DNA of 64,000 nucleotides from Ignavibacteria bacterium (GCA_021286645.1 JAJTBZ010000071.1:18916-82915), one strand, 5' to 3'; shown: positions 28,923 to 38,876, counted from the stretch's first letter. Program-made: numbers and translations. The notes: generated by a model from the sequence alone, not told the origin.

Positions 28923-29585
28923 TCAGAATTTTGAATTCAACAAATCAATTTGCGGCAGAAACAGCGCGTACATGCCCCACATGCTTACCCCAACAGAAAG
29001 AGGGATTGATAAATTGTCATCCGCAAAGCCAAAAGAAACGTTTTCGACAATCGCTGCGATGAATGTGGCAACAATCGCGATGGCATATTCGGCTACGGAA
29101 TGAGTAATTTTTGGAGTAAAGAAAATAACAATTACACCGCTTACAAAGAAAGCCAAAGTCCCTTCAAGGCTTTTAGCCAAAAATTTATGCTTGCCAAATT
29201 TTCTGCCAAAGAGCGCGGCAGAAGTATCGCTAATAATAAGAATAGGAAACGCAGTTAGAACAAGTATCTTGGGGAATGCAACAACGCAAATCAATGCGGA
29301 AAGTAATACATACGTGGCCCCGTTTAAGTTTTTCTTTTTTGTATCGAGTTCATGTTTTCTAAGCATAAACCCGAAGAGGGAATAGAAAATTTTTGAGAAC
29401 CCGGGTGAAAGATACCTGCCTATATCCATTATTAAAGCGCCCGCGGTAATAGCTGCCAGTATGTAAACAGCAGTAAGCCGTGGAATGAAATAATAGATTA
29501 TAGGAATGCTTAAACTACAGAGATGAATTGATTTACGAATTACTTCATCTCTGTAGTTGATAGAACCGTTATCAGTAATGGTCAT
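28923..29585 (-). CDS. SEC59/DGK1/VTE5-family membrane lipid or polyprenol kinase
   Basis: About 220 residues with six or seven hydrophobic segments. Family motifs: EVIRKSIHLCS at the N-terminus (R-K-x-x-H), LNGATYVLLSALI, the CTP/Mg-binding ISDTSAALFGRKFGKHKF, and KSLEGTLAFF. Members phosphorylate dolichol, phytol or diacylglycerol, usually with CTP. Last gene of the minus-strand greA operon, 11 bases after ftsH when started at the ATG at 29585; a TTG two codons earlier is possible. The natural substrate in this organism is not predictable. Confidence 0.8.
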   Translation of the reverse strand: MTITDNGSINYRDEVIRKSIHLCSLSIPIIYYFIPRLTAVYILAAITAGALIMDIGRYLSPGFSKIFYSLFGFMLRKHELDTKKKNLNGATYVLLSALICVVAFPKILVLTAFPILIISDTSAALFGRKFGKHKFLAKSLEGTLAFFVSGVIVIFFTPKITHSVAEYAIAIVATFIAAIVENVSFGFADDNLSIPLSVGVSMWGMYALFLPQIDLLNSKF

Positions 29586-29596
29586 GGGCAAATTGC

Positions 29597-31582
29597 TTAC
29601 GCTTTATTACGATTTTCGATTAATTTTTTAACATGGTCCGGAACTTCTTCTGAAGCCTCATTTTTTGGTAATGGCTGTAATTCATTACCTGCAATTACGG
29701 CATCAATTTCTTCTGCATCCAGAATTTCTCTATCCAAAAGTTCTTTCGATAATTTATGGAGTGTATCCATATTTTCGTTCAGGATATTTTCGGCCTTTAC
29801 CATACAGCCGGTAACAATAGAGCGGATTTCATCATCAATTTCTATTGCTGTTTTTTCTGAATAATCGCGATGTTTCTGGATTTCGCGGCCGAGGAAGATT
29901 TCTTCTTCTTTTGCACCATAGCTTAACGGGCCAAGTTTTTCACTCATACCCCATTCACAAACCATTTTCCGGGCAAGGTTGCTGGCGCGTTCAATATCAT
30001 TGCCGGCACCCGTTGTATAATGGTTAAATACAATTTTTTCGGCGGCTCTGCCACCCAACAAACTGGTTATCATGGTAATCAGATAACTCTTGGAATACGA
30101 ATGTTTTTCATCCATAGGCAAGTAGTGGGTAACTCCCAGTGCTCTGCCACGGGGGATAATAGTAACTTTGTGAACCGGGTCAGATTCAGGCAGCATTCTT
30201 GCAACCAAAACGTGACCAATTTCATGGTACGCGGTTGTTTTCTTTTCCTCGTCGGAAATGATCATGCTTTTGCGTTCCATGCCCATCATTACTTTATCTT
30301 TGGCCTCTTCAAAGTCGTCCATTTCAACTTTGTTTTTATTTTTCCGGGCTGCCAGAAGAGCGGCTTCATTTACCAAATTAGCCAATTCAGCACCGGCAAG
30401 GCCGGGTGTACCTTTAGCCAAAGTTTCAAGTTTTACACTTGCATCGAGGGGAATTCTTTTCGTATGTACTTTAAGAATTCCTTCTCTGCCTTTAACATCG
30501 GGGCGATCAACAACAACCTGGCGGTCAAAACGGCCGGGGCGTAATAAAGCAGGGTCAAGCACATCGGGCCTGTTAGTAGCTGCAATAATAATAACGCCTG
30601 AATTTTGTTCGAAACCGTCCATTTCAACCAGGAGCTGGTTTAATGTTTGTTCGCGTTCATCGTGCCCGCCGCCGAGGCCCGCACCGCGGTGCCGCCCGAC
30701 TGCATCAATTTCATCGATAAAGATAATACATGGGGCATTACGTTTGCCTTGTTCGAACAGATCACGTACACGCGAGGCCCCAACACCTACGAACATTTCA
30801 ACAAAGTCAGCACCGCTTATAGAGAAAAACGGAACGCCTGCTTCGCCTGCTACGGCTCTGGCTAATAACGTTTTACCTGTTCCGGGAGGGCCTAATAACA
30901 ACACACCCCGTGGAATTTTGCCGCCAAGTTTTTGAAACTTTGAGGGTTCTTTTAAAAATTCAATAATTTCTTCCAGTTCAACCTTTGCTTCATCGGCACC
31001 GGCAACATCACGGAAAGTTACTTTATTGCCGCTTTGGTTAATTAATTTAGCTTTACTCTTACCAAACGAGAAAATGCCTTTGGAACTTGAACCGCCGCCT
31101 TGCATACGACGCATAAAAATAATCCATACACCGATAATAAGTATCCAGGGAACAAAATTCACAACATAAGTAAACCACTCACCCGATTGTTTATCGAATG
31201 AATAGATGATGCCCTTTAGTTTCCAGATTGCTTCCTGATCTTTAATAACAGGTTCGGGTAGATAAACCGAAACGTTTTGCGTGTTACGGCCATTGATAGA
31301 TTCGGGGGCCTTTAGCTCACCCTTAAAATAATAATCATTAATATCTGATTTTGTAATCGTTGCTTTGCCAAATTTATCTTCCTGCAACATGCGTGTATAT
31401 TCGTTAAACGAAATTTCCACGTAATTGTTGTTCCCTGTTTTTAGCATCTGCATGATGATTACTACAGCAATAATAACAGCACCCCAGCCGAAAACCATGC
31501 GTATGATTTTAGACCAATCGAAATTATCATCGTTCTTGTTGTCGTTATTATTTAACGGACCTTTGTTTCTATTGTCTTCCAT
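29597..31582 (-). CDS. ftsH: ATP-dependent zinc metalloprotease FtsH
   Basis: 661 residues: a first transmembrane helix about 28-48, a periplasmic domain about 50-138, a second helix about 140-160, AAA+ module with Walker A GPPGTGKT, Walker [13 protein letters not shown], second region of homology [12 protein letters not shown], and M41 protease with HEIGH. It forms a membrane hexamer that degrades misfolded membrane and regulatory proteins. It sits after tilS and hpt, a gene order conserved across many bacterial phyla, separated from hpt by 116 bases that could hold its own heat-responsive promoter. Confidence 0.98.
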   Translation of the reverse strand: MEDNRNKGPLNNNDNKNDDNFDWSKIIRMVFGWGAVIIAVVIIMQMLKTGNNNYVEISFNEYTRMLQEDKFGKATITKSDINDYYFKGELKAPESINGRNTQNVSVYLPEPVIKDQEAIWKLKGIIYSFDKQSGEWFTYVVNFVPWILIIGVWIIFMRRMQGGGSSSKGIFSFGKSKAKLINQSGNKVTFRDVAGADEAKVELEEIIEFLKEPSKFQKLGGKIPRGVLLLGPPGTGKTLLARAVAGEAGVPFFSISGADFVEMFVGVGASRVRDLFEQGKRNAPCIIFIDEIDAVGRHRGAGLGGGHDEREQTLNQLLVEMDGFEQNSGVIIIAATNRPDVLDPALLRPGRFDRQVVVDRPDVKGREGILKVHTKRIPLDASVKLETLAKGTPGLAGAELANLVNEAALLAARKNKNKVEMDDFEEAKDKVMMGMERKSMIISDEEKKTTAYHEIGHVLVARMLPESDPVHKVTIIPRGRALGVTHYLPMDEKHSYSKSYLITMITSLLGGRAAEKIVFNHYTTGAGNDIERASNLARKMVCEWGMSEKLGPLSYGAKEEEIFLGREIQKHRDYSEKTAIEIDDEIRSIVTGCMVKAENILNENMDTLHKLSKELLDREILDAEEIDAVIAGNELQPLPKNEASEEVPDHVKKLIENRNKA

Positions 31583-31698
31583 ATAATTCTAAACATTCTT
31601 GGTATATTTCAAATTTCATCGCACTACTGCATTACAAAAGAAATTAGACTCTGAATTTGCTATTTAGTTTCAGGAAAATTCCTGTGTAAATGTACTCT

Positions 31699-32268
31699 TT
31701 AGTCTAATGTAACCGAGTCAACTGCTATATCTTGTTCAAGCGCGTAAATATCCCGTAAATTTCTAAATTTTTGTTGATAATCTAATCCATACCCTATAAC
31801 GAATTTGTCGGGAATATTAAAGCCAATATAATCAATTTTTACGTCATATTTAAGACTATTTGGCTTCATGAGAAGGCTTACTACTTTCATAGAAGCGGGT
31901 GTGTGTTGGGCAATCAATTCTTCCATAAATTTAATCGACAGGCCGCTATCCACAATATCTTCTACAATAATCAAATCACGGTGGTTTACTTCGCAATTCA
32001 GTTCTTTAAGCATGCGGACCTTGCCGGATGATATTTTTTCATCTCCATAGCTGGAAAGCTTAAGGAAATCGATTTCGCAATCTCCCTGGTAGTTTTTTAC
32101 CAGATCGGACATGAATAAAAATGAGCCATTGAGAATGCCGATAAACACGGGGGTGCGGCCAGCATAATCGCGCGTGAGTTGTTCGCCAAGCTCTTTAATC
32201 CGCTCTTGAATTCGGTTCTCAGGGAGCATTACAACGAATCGGTCTTCGCCAATTTTAATGGGAGCCAT
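31699..32268 (-). CDS. hpt: hypoxanthine phosphoribosyltransferase
   Basis: 189 residues, type I phosphoribosyltransferase fold. The PRPP-binding motif is IIVEDIVDSGLSIKFM; the purine-binding Lys/Asp region KPNSLKYDVKIDYIGFNIPDKFVIGYGLDY matches HPRT. It salvages hypoxanthine and guanine to IMP and GMP. The start overlaps the tilS coding end by 14 bases. Confidence 0.95.
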   Translation of the reverse strand: MAPIKIGEDRFVVMLPENRIQERIKELGEQLTRDYAGRTPVFIGILNGSFLFMSDLVKNYQGDCEIDFLKLSSYGDEKISSGKVRMLKELNCEVNHRDLIIVEDIVDSGLSIKFMEELIAQHTPASMKVVSLLMKPNSLKYDVKIDYIGFNIPDKFVIGYGLDYQQKFRNLRDIYALEQDIAVDSVTLD

Positions 32269-33664
32269 AAAATGTAACCTTTAGTTTAAGAATATTTTTA
32301 GTGTTTGGGGTAATTTTTACCCTTTCATCAATCCTTTTTGCTGCAACCCAAATAATTTGCTCATTAGAGCATACAACTATCTGCTGTTGCTTTTGGATGG
32401 CGGGAATTTTCAAATCGGTAAGGAAATCAGATACTTTCTTTGAGGATTTCATGCCATAAGGAATGAATCTATCGGCAGCGCGCCAGACCCGGACTGTAAG
32501 CGGACTACTGATTTTGTCAGCATCAAAGAATGCCGTATTCTCTTCGGAATAGTCGGGACGTGTTGCAGCCGGCTGTTGAGTCACTTTGATTGAACAACAG
32601 CCTTCGATATCGTAAATTCCTTCCGTAATCGGAAATTGGCAGTCGATAATTTTATCATTTGCCTGTGAAAGCGAAATTACTACTGAAGATCGTTCTCTGA
32701 CTGCACAGTAAGCAGCGCTTAGCTCACTCCTTTTACCAACATTGGAATGTATTAGTGAGTTAAGTTCTTGAACAGCATGGTAAACCGAAGACAGTTTTAA
32801 CTCAGATTGAATTAACCGCTTTAGGCATTCGGATGCAATGAACGGGTTTACCATACGGTATCCGTGTAAATCGATTTCCCATTTTTCGGCAGTTGAGCTG
32901 ATGATCATATTATAGGATTTAACTATTTCCGGCTCTAAAAAGTTCAGGCAACCTCTGGCAGTATCCGAGAGCCGTAAAACTGCTTCGGAAAAATCCGGAT
33001 TAAGGTTCTGTTTTATTGAAGGAATTACCTCTTTGCGGAGGAAATTCCGCTGATAAGCAATATCTTCGTTTGACTTGTCCACCCGATATTCAATATTGAC
33101 CGAGTCTAAATAGGTAAGTATTTCGGGTTTTGAGATTTTTAGGAGTGGACGTATTACCGAATCCTCGTAGATCGGGGCAATGCCGGTCAAGCCGGTAATG
33201 CCGCTTCCTTTCACCATATTAAGAAGCACTGATTCGGCATTGTCGTCAATAGTATGGGCAGTGGCAATTTTTGTATAACCGTTTTTCTTCTTTTCATTGG
33301 CAAAAAAATGATAGCGTGCTTTTCTGCCAGCTTCTTCTAATGACATATTATGCTGCTTAGCAAAATCGGGCAGCCGGACTGAATAGACGGCTAAAGGTAT
33401 AGCAAGTGATTTGCACAGCGCTTTACAGAATTCTTCATCAGCTACAGCATCTTTTCCACGGAGTCGATGATTAACGTGAATTGCTCCCAGAGTAACAGAG
33501 AAGTGTTTTTGAAATTTATGCAAAAAATGAAGCAAAAAAACAGAATCCGGCCCACCACTAAGGGCGATAAGGATTTTGTCATTTTTATGAATGAGTTGAA
33601 AGAGGGAGTTCTGCAGGAATATTTTTTCTTGTAAAGGCTTTAAAAGCCGTGTTCCTTTAGCCAT
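32255..33664 (-). CDS. tilS: tRNA(Ile)-lysidine synthetase
   Basis: 469 residues. N-terminal PP-loop ATPase with SGGPDS (36-41), then a TilS substrate-binding domain and a C-terminal TilS_C domain (about 390-469, SPLTVRVWRAADRFIPYGM). It attaches lysine to C34 of tRNA-Ile(CAU), changing its reading from AUG to AUA; essential in nearly all bacteria. Overlaps the riboflavin synthase gene by 25 bases upstream and hpt by 14 downstream, indicating tight translational coupling. Confidence 0.96.
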   Translation of the reverse strand: MAKGTRLLKPLQEKIFLQNSLFQLIHKNDKILIALSGGPDSVFLLHFLHKFQKHFSVTLGAIHVNHRLRGKDAVADEEFCKALCKSLAIPLAVYSVRLPDFAKQHNMSLEEAGRKARYHFFANEKKKNGYTKIATAHTIDDNAESVLLNMVKGSGITGLTGIAPIYEDSVIRPLLKISKPEILTYLDSVNIEYRVDKSNEDIAYQRNFLRKEVIPSIKQNLNPDFSEAVLRLSDTARGCLNFLEPEIVKSYNMIISSTAEKWEIDLHGYRMVNPFIASECLKRLIQSELKLSSVYHAVQELNSLIHSNVGKRSELSAAYCAVRERSSVVISLSQANDKIIDCQFPITEGIYDIEGCCSIKVTQQPAATRPDYSEENTAFFDADKISSPLTVRVWRAADRFIPYGMKSSKKVSDFLTDLKIPAIQKQQQIVVCSNEQIIWVAAKRIDERVKITPNTKNILKLKVTFYGSH

Positions 33665-34278
33665 GTCTCTGTAATTTTTGGTGTTGATTTGTAAGGGTTA
33701 AGCATACGCTGGACGTATTTACCCAGAATATCAAATTCAAGATTGACCATATCGCCTGATTTTTTTTCGGAGAATACCGTACTATTCCAGGTATGAGGGA
33801 TAATCGCAACGGTAAATGAACTGTCATCTAGCTCTGCTACAGTAAGGCTTACACCATCAATTGCAATGGACCCGACAGGTACAATGAGTTGCGAGAATTC
33901 CAACGGAAAAGCTATACGCATTTCAAAACTGCCATTTAAGGAGCGTATAGAGGTGATTGTGCCTACGGTATCTACATGTCCCAATACGAAATGCCCCCCG
34001 AGGCGGCTCTCGGCTTTCAATGCTCTTTCCAGATGAACGGGGTGGCCGGTACGAAGTTGCCCCAAAGTCGTTTTGCTTAGAGTCTCAGCAACAGTATCAA
34101 AAGAAAATGACTGCGTGGTAAACGCAACAACAGTTTGACAAATCCCATTGATTGCGATACTATCGCCTATATGAATATCCTGCAAAATTTCTCGTGCGTT
34201 TACCGTGCAACGTAACCCTGAACCAGAGGGCTGCATGGCAGTGAGTTTTCCAATTTCTTCAACCAATCCGGTAAACAT
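33640..34278 (-). CDS. ribE: riboflavin synthase alpha chain
   Basis: 212 residues with the starting MFTGLVEEIGKL and two homologous lumazine-binding barrels: first with GDSIAINGICQTV, second with GSIAIDGVSLTVAEL; VHLERALKAESRLGGHFVLGHVDTVG links them. It converts two molecules of 6,7-dimethyl-8-ribityllumazine into riboflavin. Four bases after ribD; neither ribA/B nor ribH is in the window. Confidence 0.96.
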   Translation of the reverse strand: MFTGLVEEIGKLTAMQPSGSGLRCTVNAREILQDIHIGDSIAINGICQTVVAFTTQSFSFDTVAETLSKTTLGQLRTGHPVHLERALKAESRLGGHFVLGHVDTVGTITSIRSLNGSFEMRIAFPLEFSQLIVPVGSIAIDGVSLTVAELDDSSFTVAIIPHTWNSTVFSEKKSGDMVNLEFDILGKYVQRMLNPYKSTPKITETWLKEHGF

Positions 34279-34282
34279 TGTA

Positions 34283-35380
34283 TTATTCTGCTTTCCTTAG
34301 ATTAAGTAAAATATCATCGGAGAAGCGTTCAGTTGAGCGGATGCGCCATTTATGAGCATTTTTAATTGAATCAACATTAACATTAGCAAAAGCAGGTATT
34401 CCGTTGCCAAGAATTCGCGGGTTTATAAATACACTTACCTCATCAACTACTTTTTCTTTAAGAAAGGTGCTGAAAACCGCGCTCCCTCCTTCTACCATCA
34501 CCGAAAGTATTCCTTTTTTACCCAATGCTTTTAAGGCGTGTTTCACTGAAACGTGTCCATTCTCGTCGGGGGGGACAAAAATAACATCAGCTCCCATTTT
34601 TTGATAGCGGGCAATCTTACGGACTTTTGTTTTATTTTTCTGAAGTGTAACAATACACGTGTTTTTTTCGGGGTTTGCCTCAAGCAGGTCAGTCTGAAAA
34701 GGCAGGCGAAGCCGCGAATCCAGAATGACGCGCAAAGGATTTCTTCCTTCTATGTGCCGTACGGTAAGTGACGGGTTATCCACAATAGCAGTATTAACTC
34801 CAATAATAACCGCATCATATTCTGCGCGCATACGATGAACCTCGGTGCGCGAAGCCTGGGATGTAATCCATTCGGACTGAGAATTGATATCGGCAATTTT
34901 CCCATCTAGAGTTTGGGCTACTTTTAGCGTAACATAGGGTGTTTTCTTTTGAATATATTTGAAAAAGAAACGATTGAGTTCCATGCATTCTTTTTCAAGT
35001 ACACCAACACGAACTTCAATTCCATGCTGCACGAGCTTTTTTACACCTTGCCCGGATACAAGCGGGTTGTTATCGAGCGTGCCGATAATAACTTTAGTGA
35101 TACCTTTTTCGATAATAGCATCTACGCAGGGAGGGGTTTTCCCATGGTGGGAACAGGGTTCGAGATTTACATAAAGAGTAGAGCCGGCTACTTCTTCAAT
35201 CGCGTTCCTCATCGCGTTAATTTCCGCGTGAGGGCCGCCATAAAACTCGTGAAAACCGGCTCCGATTATTTTACCATTTTTAACCAAGACACTGCCAACC
35301 AACGGATTGGGACTAACCCGCCCTTTGCCTTTCGCGGCTAATTCAAGGGTTAGCTTAATATAGAACTCGTCCTGTCTCAA
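34283..35380 (-). CDS. ribD: bifunctional riboflavin biosynthesis deaminase/reductase RibD
   Basis: 365 residues. The N-terminal deaminase has zinc residues H51 and E53 (HAEINAM), C76 and C85 (EPCSHHGKTPPC). The C-terminal reductase (about 150-365) shows TLKVAQTLDGKIA, NPLRVILDSRLRLP and MVEGGSAVFSTFL. Together they carry out the second and third steps from GTP to riboflavin. Only 14 bases separate it from greA, so no FMN riboswitch can fit in front of it. Confidence 0.96.
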   Translation of the reverse strand: MRQDEFYIKLTLELAAKGKGRVSPNPLVGSVLVKNGKIIGAGFHEFYGGPHAEINAMRNAIEEVAGSTLYVNLEPCSHHGKTPPCVDAIIEKGITKVIIGTLDNNPLVSGQGVKKLVQHGIEVRVGVLEKECMELNRFFFKYIQKKTPYVTLKVAQTLDGKIADINSQSEWITSQASRTEVHRMRAEYDAVIIGVNTAIVDNPSLTVRHIEGRNPLRVILDSRLRLPFQTDLLEANPEKNTCIVTLQKNKTKVRKIARYQKMGADVIFVPPDENGHVSVKHALKALGKKGILSVMVEGGSAVFSTFLKEKVVDEVSVFINPRILGNGIPAFANVNVDSIKNAHKWRIRSTERFSDDILLNLRKAE

Positions 35381-35394
35381 TGGTAATTATGTAT

Positions 35395-35871
35395 TTAAGC
35401 AATTTCTAAAATTTCAAATTCCTGCATACCGGCAGGTACCTGGATTTGTACTTTGTCGCCAACTTGTTTTCCCAACAGGCCTTTGCCAATGGGCGAAGTA
35501 ATAGATAATTTCCCAATCTTAAAATCGGCTTCTTCAGGGGATACAAGGTGGTATGCCACTTCTGAGCCGGATTTCAGGTTGCGGATTTTTACTTTGGATA
35601 ATATATGCACTTCACCATTTTTAAATTGTGAAGCTTCGATTACCATGGCACGGGCCAGGGTTGATTCAAGTTTACTGATTTTCAATTCCAATAAGCTTTG
35701 TTCATCTTTAGCTGCATCATATTCAGCATTTTCTGAAAGATCGCCATGGGATCTTGCTTCTGCAATTTTCTGAGCAATATCTTTTCTTCCAGTTGTTTTC
35801 AGCGCTTTCAATTCTTTTTCGAGCTCTAACAAGCGTTCTTGCGTTAAATAAACAAAACCTGAATCTTGCAT
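35395..35871 (-). CDS. greA: transcription elongation factor GreA
   Basis: 158 residues with the N-terminal coiled coil (LTQERLLELEKELKALK ... ARSHGDLSENAEYDAAKDEQ), which carries the acidic tip that reaches the RNA polymerase active site, and the C-terminal FKBP-like domain (ISITSPIGKGLLGKQVGDKV region). It stimulates transcript cleavage of backtracked polymerase. First gene of the minus-strand seven-gene run ending at 28923. Confidence 0.97.
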   Translation of the reverse strand: MQDSGFVYLTQERLLELEKELKALKTTGRKDIAQKIAEARSHGDLSENAEYDAAKDEQSLLELKISKLESTLARAMVIEASQFKNGEVHILSKVKIRNLKSGSEVAYHLVSPEEADFKIGKLSITSPIGKGLLGKQVGDKVQIQVPAGMQEFEILEIA

Positions 35872-35988
35872 ATATCCATCTGACCTTTATAGATTGAAAT
35901 ATTTAAAAAAAATTACCACCGCTTTTAGCGATGGTGTCCAAAATTACGCAATTTTATATTTACTGGCAAATATTTCCGTAGAATTTAG

Positions 35989-36018
35989 CCCCTGAAAACA
36001 CCGTAACCAGGGGTTTTT
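35989..36018. terminator. hairpin downstream of ftsX, orientation uncertain
   Basis: Stem CCCCTG / CAGGGG with a 13-base loop. The T-run follows on the plus strand, but both flanking genes are on the minus strand, where the hairpin has no T-tract. It may be a weak end for ftsX transcripts or an unrelated structure. Confidence 0.45.
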
Positions 36019-36045
36019 ATGTATTTTTTATGGTATGTAATTTGC

Positions 36046-36960
36046 CTATTCCTGCCCAACTCTGTCCGTATTCACTTCTGAACCCGGAGTCTCGGGAGGG
36101 GCGATAGGAAACGTTTTGGGTGTTTTTGCATTCGAGATAAAAAGAACAATTGCTGCAGTTAACAGCGGAATAAGCATATATATAATTCCATAGGAAGTTA
36201 TATACCTGATGTTGTGTTCTAAAAATTTCGCCAATCCTAAGGAAGTTATTCGTATATCCTTACTAAAATTATGTAATGTGAAAATAGCTATGAAACAAGC
36301 TATTGCCGCCTGAATTGCAGTGATAGCTAAAATTGCATTGTCTTTTTTCCTTTCGGCCTTTTTAGGCGAAGAAAACTGATTTAACCGAAGCGTAGGTATA
36401 TCCTTGCAGATTTTAGTGCAGTAGGCAATTACGGAAATAAGTAATATCAGCAAGGTTCCCACTGCCCAGCAGAGACAATATTCAACCAGATTCAGGGTGT
36501 TTTGTGTAACCGAATATGTTGCCTCGTCAAATTCAAGAGAAATAATATCCGGCATGGCCTTTAATTTACCCGCCAGTAGTACCCGCGATTCTGCTGTTGA
36601 TTCACGCAAAGTTATAATAAATGCGGCAGGAAGAGGAGCATAAGTGACTGCCTGTTGCATTTCCTTACCCGAATTCTCAAGAAAAATTTTCTCTGCTTCG
36701 GCTGAGTTGATAAAATTAATTTCAGCAATCTCTGTATTTATCGAAAGCTGTGTTTTAATAGTTTCAATTCTCTCATCGGGGAAAGCCGGTTTTACGAATG
36801 CAATCAGCTTAATTGAGTGCAGCATTTCCGATTTTATATCCTTTAAGCTCATCAGGACTACAGACATTGCAAAAAGGGTTATAAGTGCAATTATTTGGCC
36901 AGCGGCTGAGAGGAGAATGCTGCCCATTTTTTTGTTTACAATATGTGTAATTATATTCAT
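36046..36960 (-). CDS. ftsX: FtsX-like cell-division permease subunit
   Basis: 304 residues with the FtsX layout: N-terminal transmembrane helix (about 13-39), an extracytoplasmic domain (about 45-155) with IKLIAFVKPAFPDERIETIK, NSAEAEKIFLENSG and the APLPAAFIITL pattern typical of the FtsX ECD, then three further helices near 160-184, 207-228 and 254-276. FtsX works with the ATPase FtsE to activate peptidoglycan hydrolases at the septum; ftsE is not in this window. The C-terminal 28 residues are Pro/Glu rich and non-conserved. Last gene of the ybaB-recR operon. Confidence 0.8.
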   Translation of the reverse strand: MNIITHIVNKKMGSILLSAAGQIIALITLFAMSVVLMSLKDIKSEMLHSIKLIAFVKPAFPDERIETIKTQLSINTEIAEINFINSAEAEKIFLENSGKEMQQAVTYAPLPAAFIITLRESTAESRVLLAGKLKAMPDIISLEFDEATYSVTQNTLNLVEYCLCWAVGTLLILLISVIAYCTKICKDIPTLRLNQFSSPKKAERKKDNAILAITAIQAAIACFIAIFTLHNFSKDIRITSLGLAKFLEHNIRYITSYGIIYMLIPLLTAAIVLFISNAKTPKTFPIAPPETPGSEVNTDRVGQE

Positions 36961-36974
36961 ACTGCTAATAGTAA

Positions 36975-37493
36975 TTAATAATTGGATTCATCCAGCCAGC
37001 GAATGATTTGCCATTTGCCGGTAGCTTTATTTTTTGCTAACTGTAAATTTACTCTGCCATCAACCCGAAAAATGTCCGAAGGGTTGAGTGTAATTTGTAA
37101 GGTGAAACTTCTAATAATGGTTGCCTGTAAACTATCATCCTGGGCAACTGAACTCATTACAATATTATTCCAGGTAAGATCGAGTTTATCGGAGTTAAGA
37201 AATAAGCTGTTTGTTAATCTCATCTCCTCGGCACGAGACCACGATACATCATAGCCCTGTTCATAATCGCGGTATGTGAAGATAAAATCTGTATTAAGCA
37301 TTTCGCCATAAACCGTAGTATCTTTTGTCGCGTAAGCATATTGCAAATTAGTAAATATACCCTCCTTGGTAGACAAATCTGAAATAGGTGAGGCGCCTGA
37401 CTTGTTCGTAAAGGTCAAATCGGGTGCAAAAGGGTTTTTGCATCCACTTATATAGAGCATTGCTATGATTGCCAGCAGCAGGAAACGATACAT
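36975..37493 (-). CDS. NTF2-like lipoprotein (paralogue A)
   Basis: 172 residues; signal MYRFLLLAIIAMLYISGC with lipobox Cys18. The body shares a pattern with the lipoprotein encoded at 37573-38154: an early F-x-N-x-x-x-A-x-x-x-K-D helix, a Tyr then a D-F-x-F strand, W-x-x-x-x-E, and a closing strand pair with W-Q-I-I-R-W-x-D-E-S. This fits a SnoaL/NTF2-like alpha+beta cone. Function unknown; it lies directly before ftsX (14-base gap), suggesting an envelope role. Confidence 0.7.
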   Translation of the reverse strand: MYRFLLLAIIAMLYISGCKNPFAPDLTFTNKSGASPISDLSTKEGIFTNLQYAYATKDTTVYGEMLNTDFIFTYRDYEQGYDVSWSRAEEMRLTNSLFLNSDKLDLTWNNIVMSSVAQDDSLQATIIRSFTLQITLNPSDIFRVDGRVNLQLAKNKATGKWQIIRWLDESNY

Positions 37494-37572
37494 GTACAGC
37501 TGAAGTTCATCAATAAAAGTTAATTAAAAATGTAAGATACAGTAAATTGGAATGAAAAACAGCAGAATATCG

Positions 37573-38154
37573 TTAGTGGAATTGCCCTTTTAAGTCGCTC
37601 CAACATAATCCTTTTCCGGAACTTATATCCCGCCACATAGAAATTACCCAGACTGAACGATTATCCTGCCTGAATGTAAGTTGCATGTCGCCTTCATAAG
37701 TCGAAGCGGGAGTCGCTTTTTTTAATACAACCGAGATAATGTAGTGGGCTGAATATAATGTACTGTCGGCTGAAGGGGTGAGTTTTTCATTGGTGAAAGT
37801 GGCATTAATCTTTTCTGTAGATGGTATTTGCTGAATAAGATTCGAATAGTACCGATTTTCAGCACCCACATCCCAACTACCTAAAACGGGATATGAGTTA
37901 AGAGAATTGCCCGCGGGTATATAGATGAATTTTTTTGTTACGAACTCAGAGTCGCCGAAACAGCTTACATAACTGAGAAGGCTTTTTTCCGCGAGGGAGT
38001 TCTTGAAATTCGCCAAAAGAATCTCCCGGTCATAGGGAGTTTGGTAGCTTGAACGCGATGAATTTGGGGTTTCGGGGTCCCTGGTATTAAACAGGTCGCA
38101 AGAGGAAAGGAATAACAACGAAGCGACAGTAATAAAGATTATGGTTTTCTGCAT
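37573..38154 (-). CDS. NTF2-like lipoprotein (paralogue B)
   Basis: 193 residues; signal MQKTIIFITVASLLFLSSC (Cys19) then an Asn/Ser/Pro linker (RDPETPNSSRSSYQTP). The domain matches paralogue A: FKNSLAEKSLLSYVSCF helix, EFVTKKF strand, GSWDVGAENRYY, and a final SVWVISMWRDISS. Its start overlaps the methyltransferase end by 16 bases. Divergence between the two is large, so duplication is old. Confidence 0.7.
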   Translation of the reverse strand: MQKTIIFITVASLLFLSSCDLFNTRDPETPNSSRSSYQTPYDREILLANFKNSLAEKSLLSYVSCFGDSEFVTKKFIYIPAGNSLNSYPVLGSWDVGAENRYYSNLIQQIPSTEKINATFTNEKLTPSADSTLYSAHYIISVVLKKATPASTYEGDMQLTFRQDNRSVWVISMWRDISSGKGLCWSDLKGQFH

Positions 38155-38876
38155 AAGACCAGCAGCCGCGAGGATTCTGTTTCATTGAAAGGGGTGCCCG
38201 TATAATCACCGTGAATTGACTGTGGTACGAAACCTGCCTTCCGTAATTGTGCCAAAATTATATCGGGCTCATACAATTTTACCGATTCCGTGTAGGTGTT
38301 TAATGCCCCGTCTCTTTGAAGAACAATCCGTTTTTTTACACAATTATGTTCAATCCACCGAAATTGCTCGATAAAAATGTTATTTTTCACCGATTTTGAA
38401 AATGGGATAAGTGTTTTTCTGAGATATGAACTGTTTAAGTAGTCAAATACAAACCAGCCATTTTTTGCTGTATGTGAATATGCAGCCGTGAAAAGTGAAA
38501 AATTTTCCTCGTCATTATCACTATAACCAAAGGAGGTAAACAGATTGGCAACAATAGAGAACTGTTTATTCAGGTTAAGATAACGGTAGTCTCCCTGAAG
38601 ATATGATATTGTGAGTTGCTGATCGGAGGCATTCTTTCGTGCGATATTTAATAAGGTCTCACTTAAATCAACCCCGGTTACTATCATGCCGTTCCGCGCA
38701 AAAGATTCTGCATGTCTTCCTGCGCCACATGCTAAATCAAGAACCGAAGTTCCCGGTAGAGGTTGAAGGGTTTCTTGCAGGAAAGCAATAAGTTGTTGTG
38801 CTTCGGAAGAAGTTCTATGTGAGTAGACGGAAAGGTAGTCTTCACTACCAAACCATGTTTCGAACCATTTTTTCAT
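38139..38876 (-). CDS. class I SAM-dependent methyltransferase
   Basis: 245 residues with motif I TSVLDLACGAGRHAESFARNG, acidic strand VTGVDLSE, and IVANLFTSFGY motif. A small-molecule or unknown acceptor is likely. Its ATG overlaps the recR stop as ATGA, and its end overlaps the next lipoprotein by 16 bases, so it belongs to the ybaB-recR operon. Confidence 0.88.
   Translation of the reverse strand: MKKWFETWFGSEDYLSVYSHRTSSEAQQLIAFLQETLQPLPGTSVLDLACGAGRHAESFARNGMIVTGVDLSETLLNIARKNASDQQLTISYLQGDYRYLNLNKQFSIVANLFTSFGYSDNDEENFSLFTAAYSHTAKNGWFVFDYLNSSYLRKTLIPFSKSVKNNIFIEQFRWIEHNCVKKRIVLQRDGALNTYTESVKLYEPDIILAQLRKAGFVPQSIHGDYTGTPFNETESSRLLVLCRKP

Noticed and set aside
30020..30544. 174-codon plus-strand open frame
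   Set aside because: Also antisense to ftsH, overlapping the frame above; composition is Phe/His-rich artefact.
30258..30935. 225-codon open frame on the plus strand
   Set aside because: It lies entirely antisense to ftsH and is rich in Ser/Arg/Pro as expected from the complement of a real gene; no ribosome site or domain.
34949..35341. 130-codon plus-strand open frame
   Set aside because: Antisense to ribD, which is unambiguous.
35381..35394. possible FMN riboswitch before ribD
   Set aside because: Only 14 bases separate greA from ribD, so no aptamer can fit.
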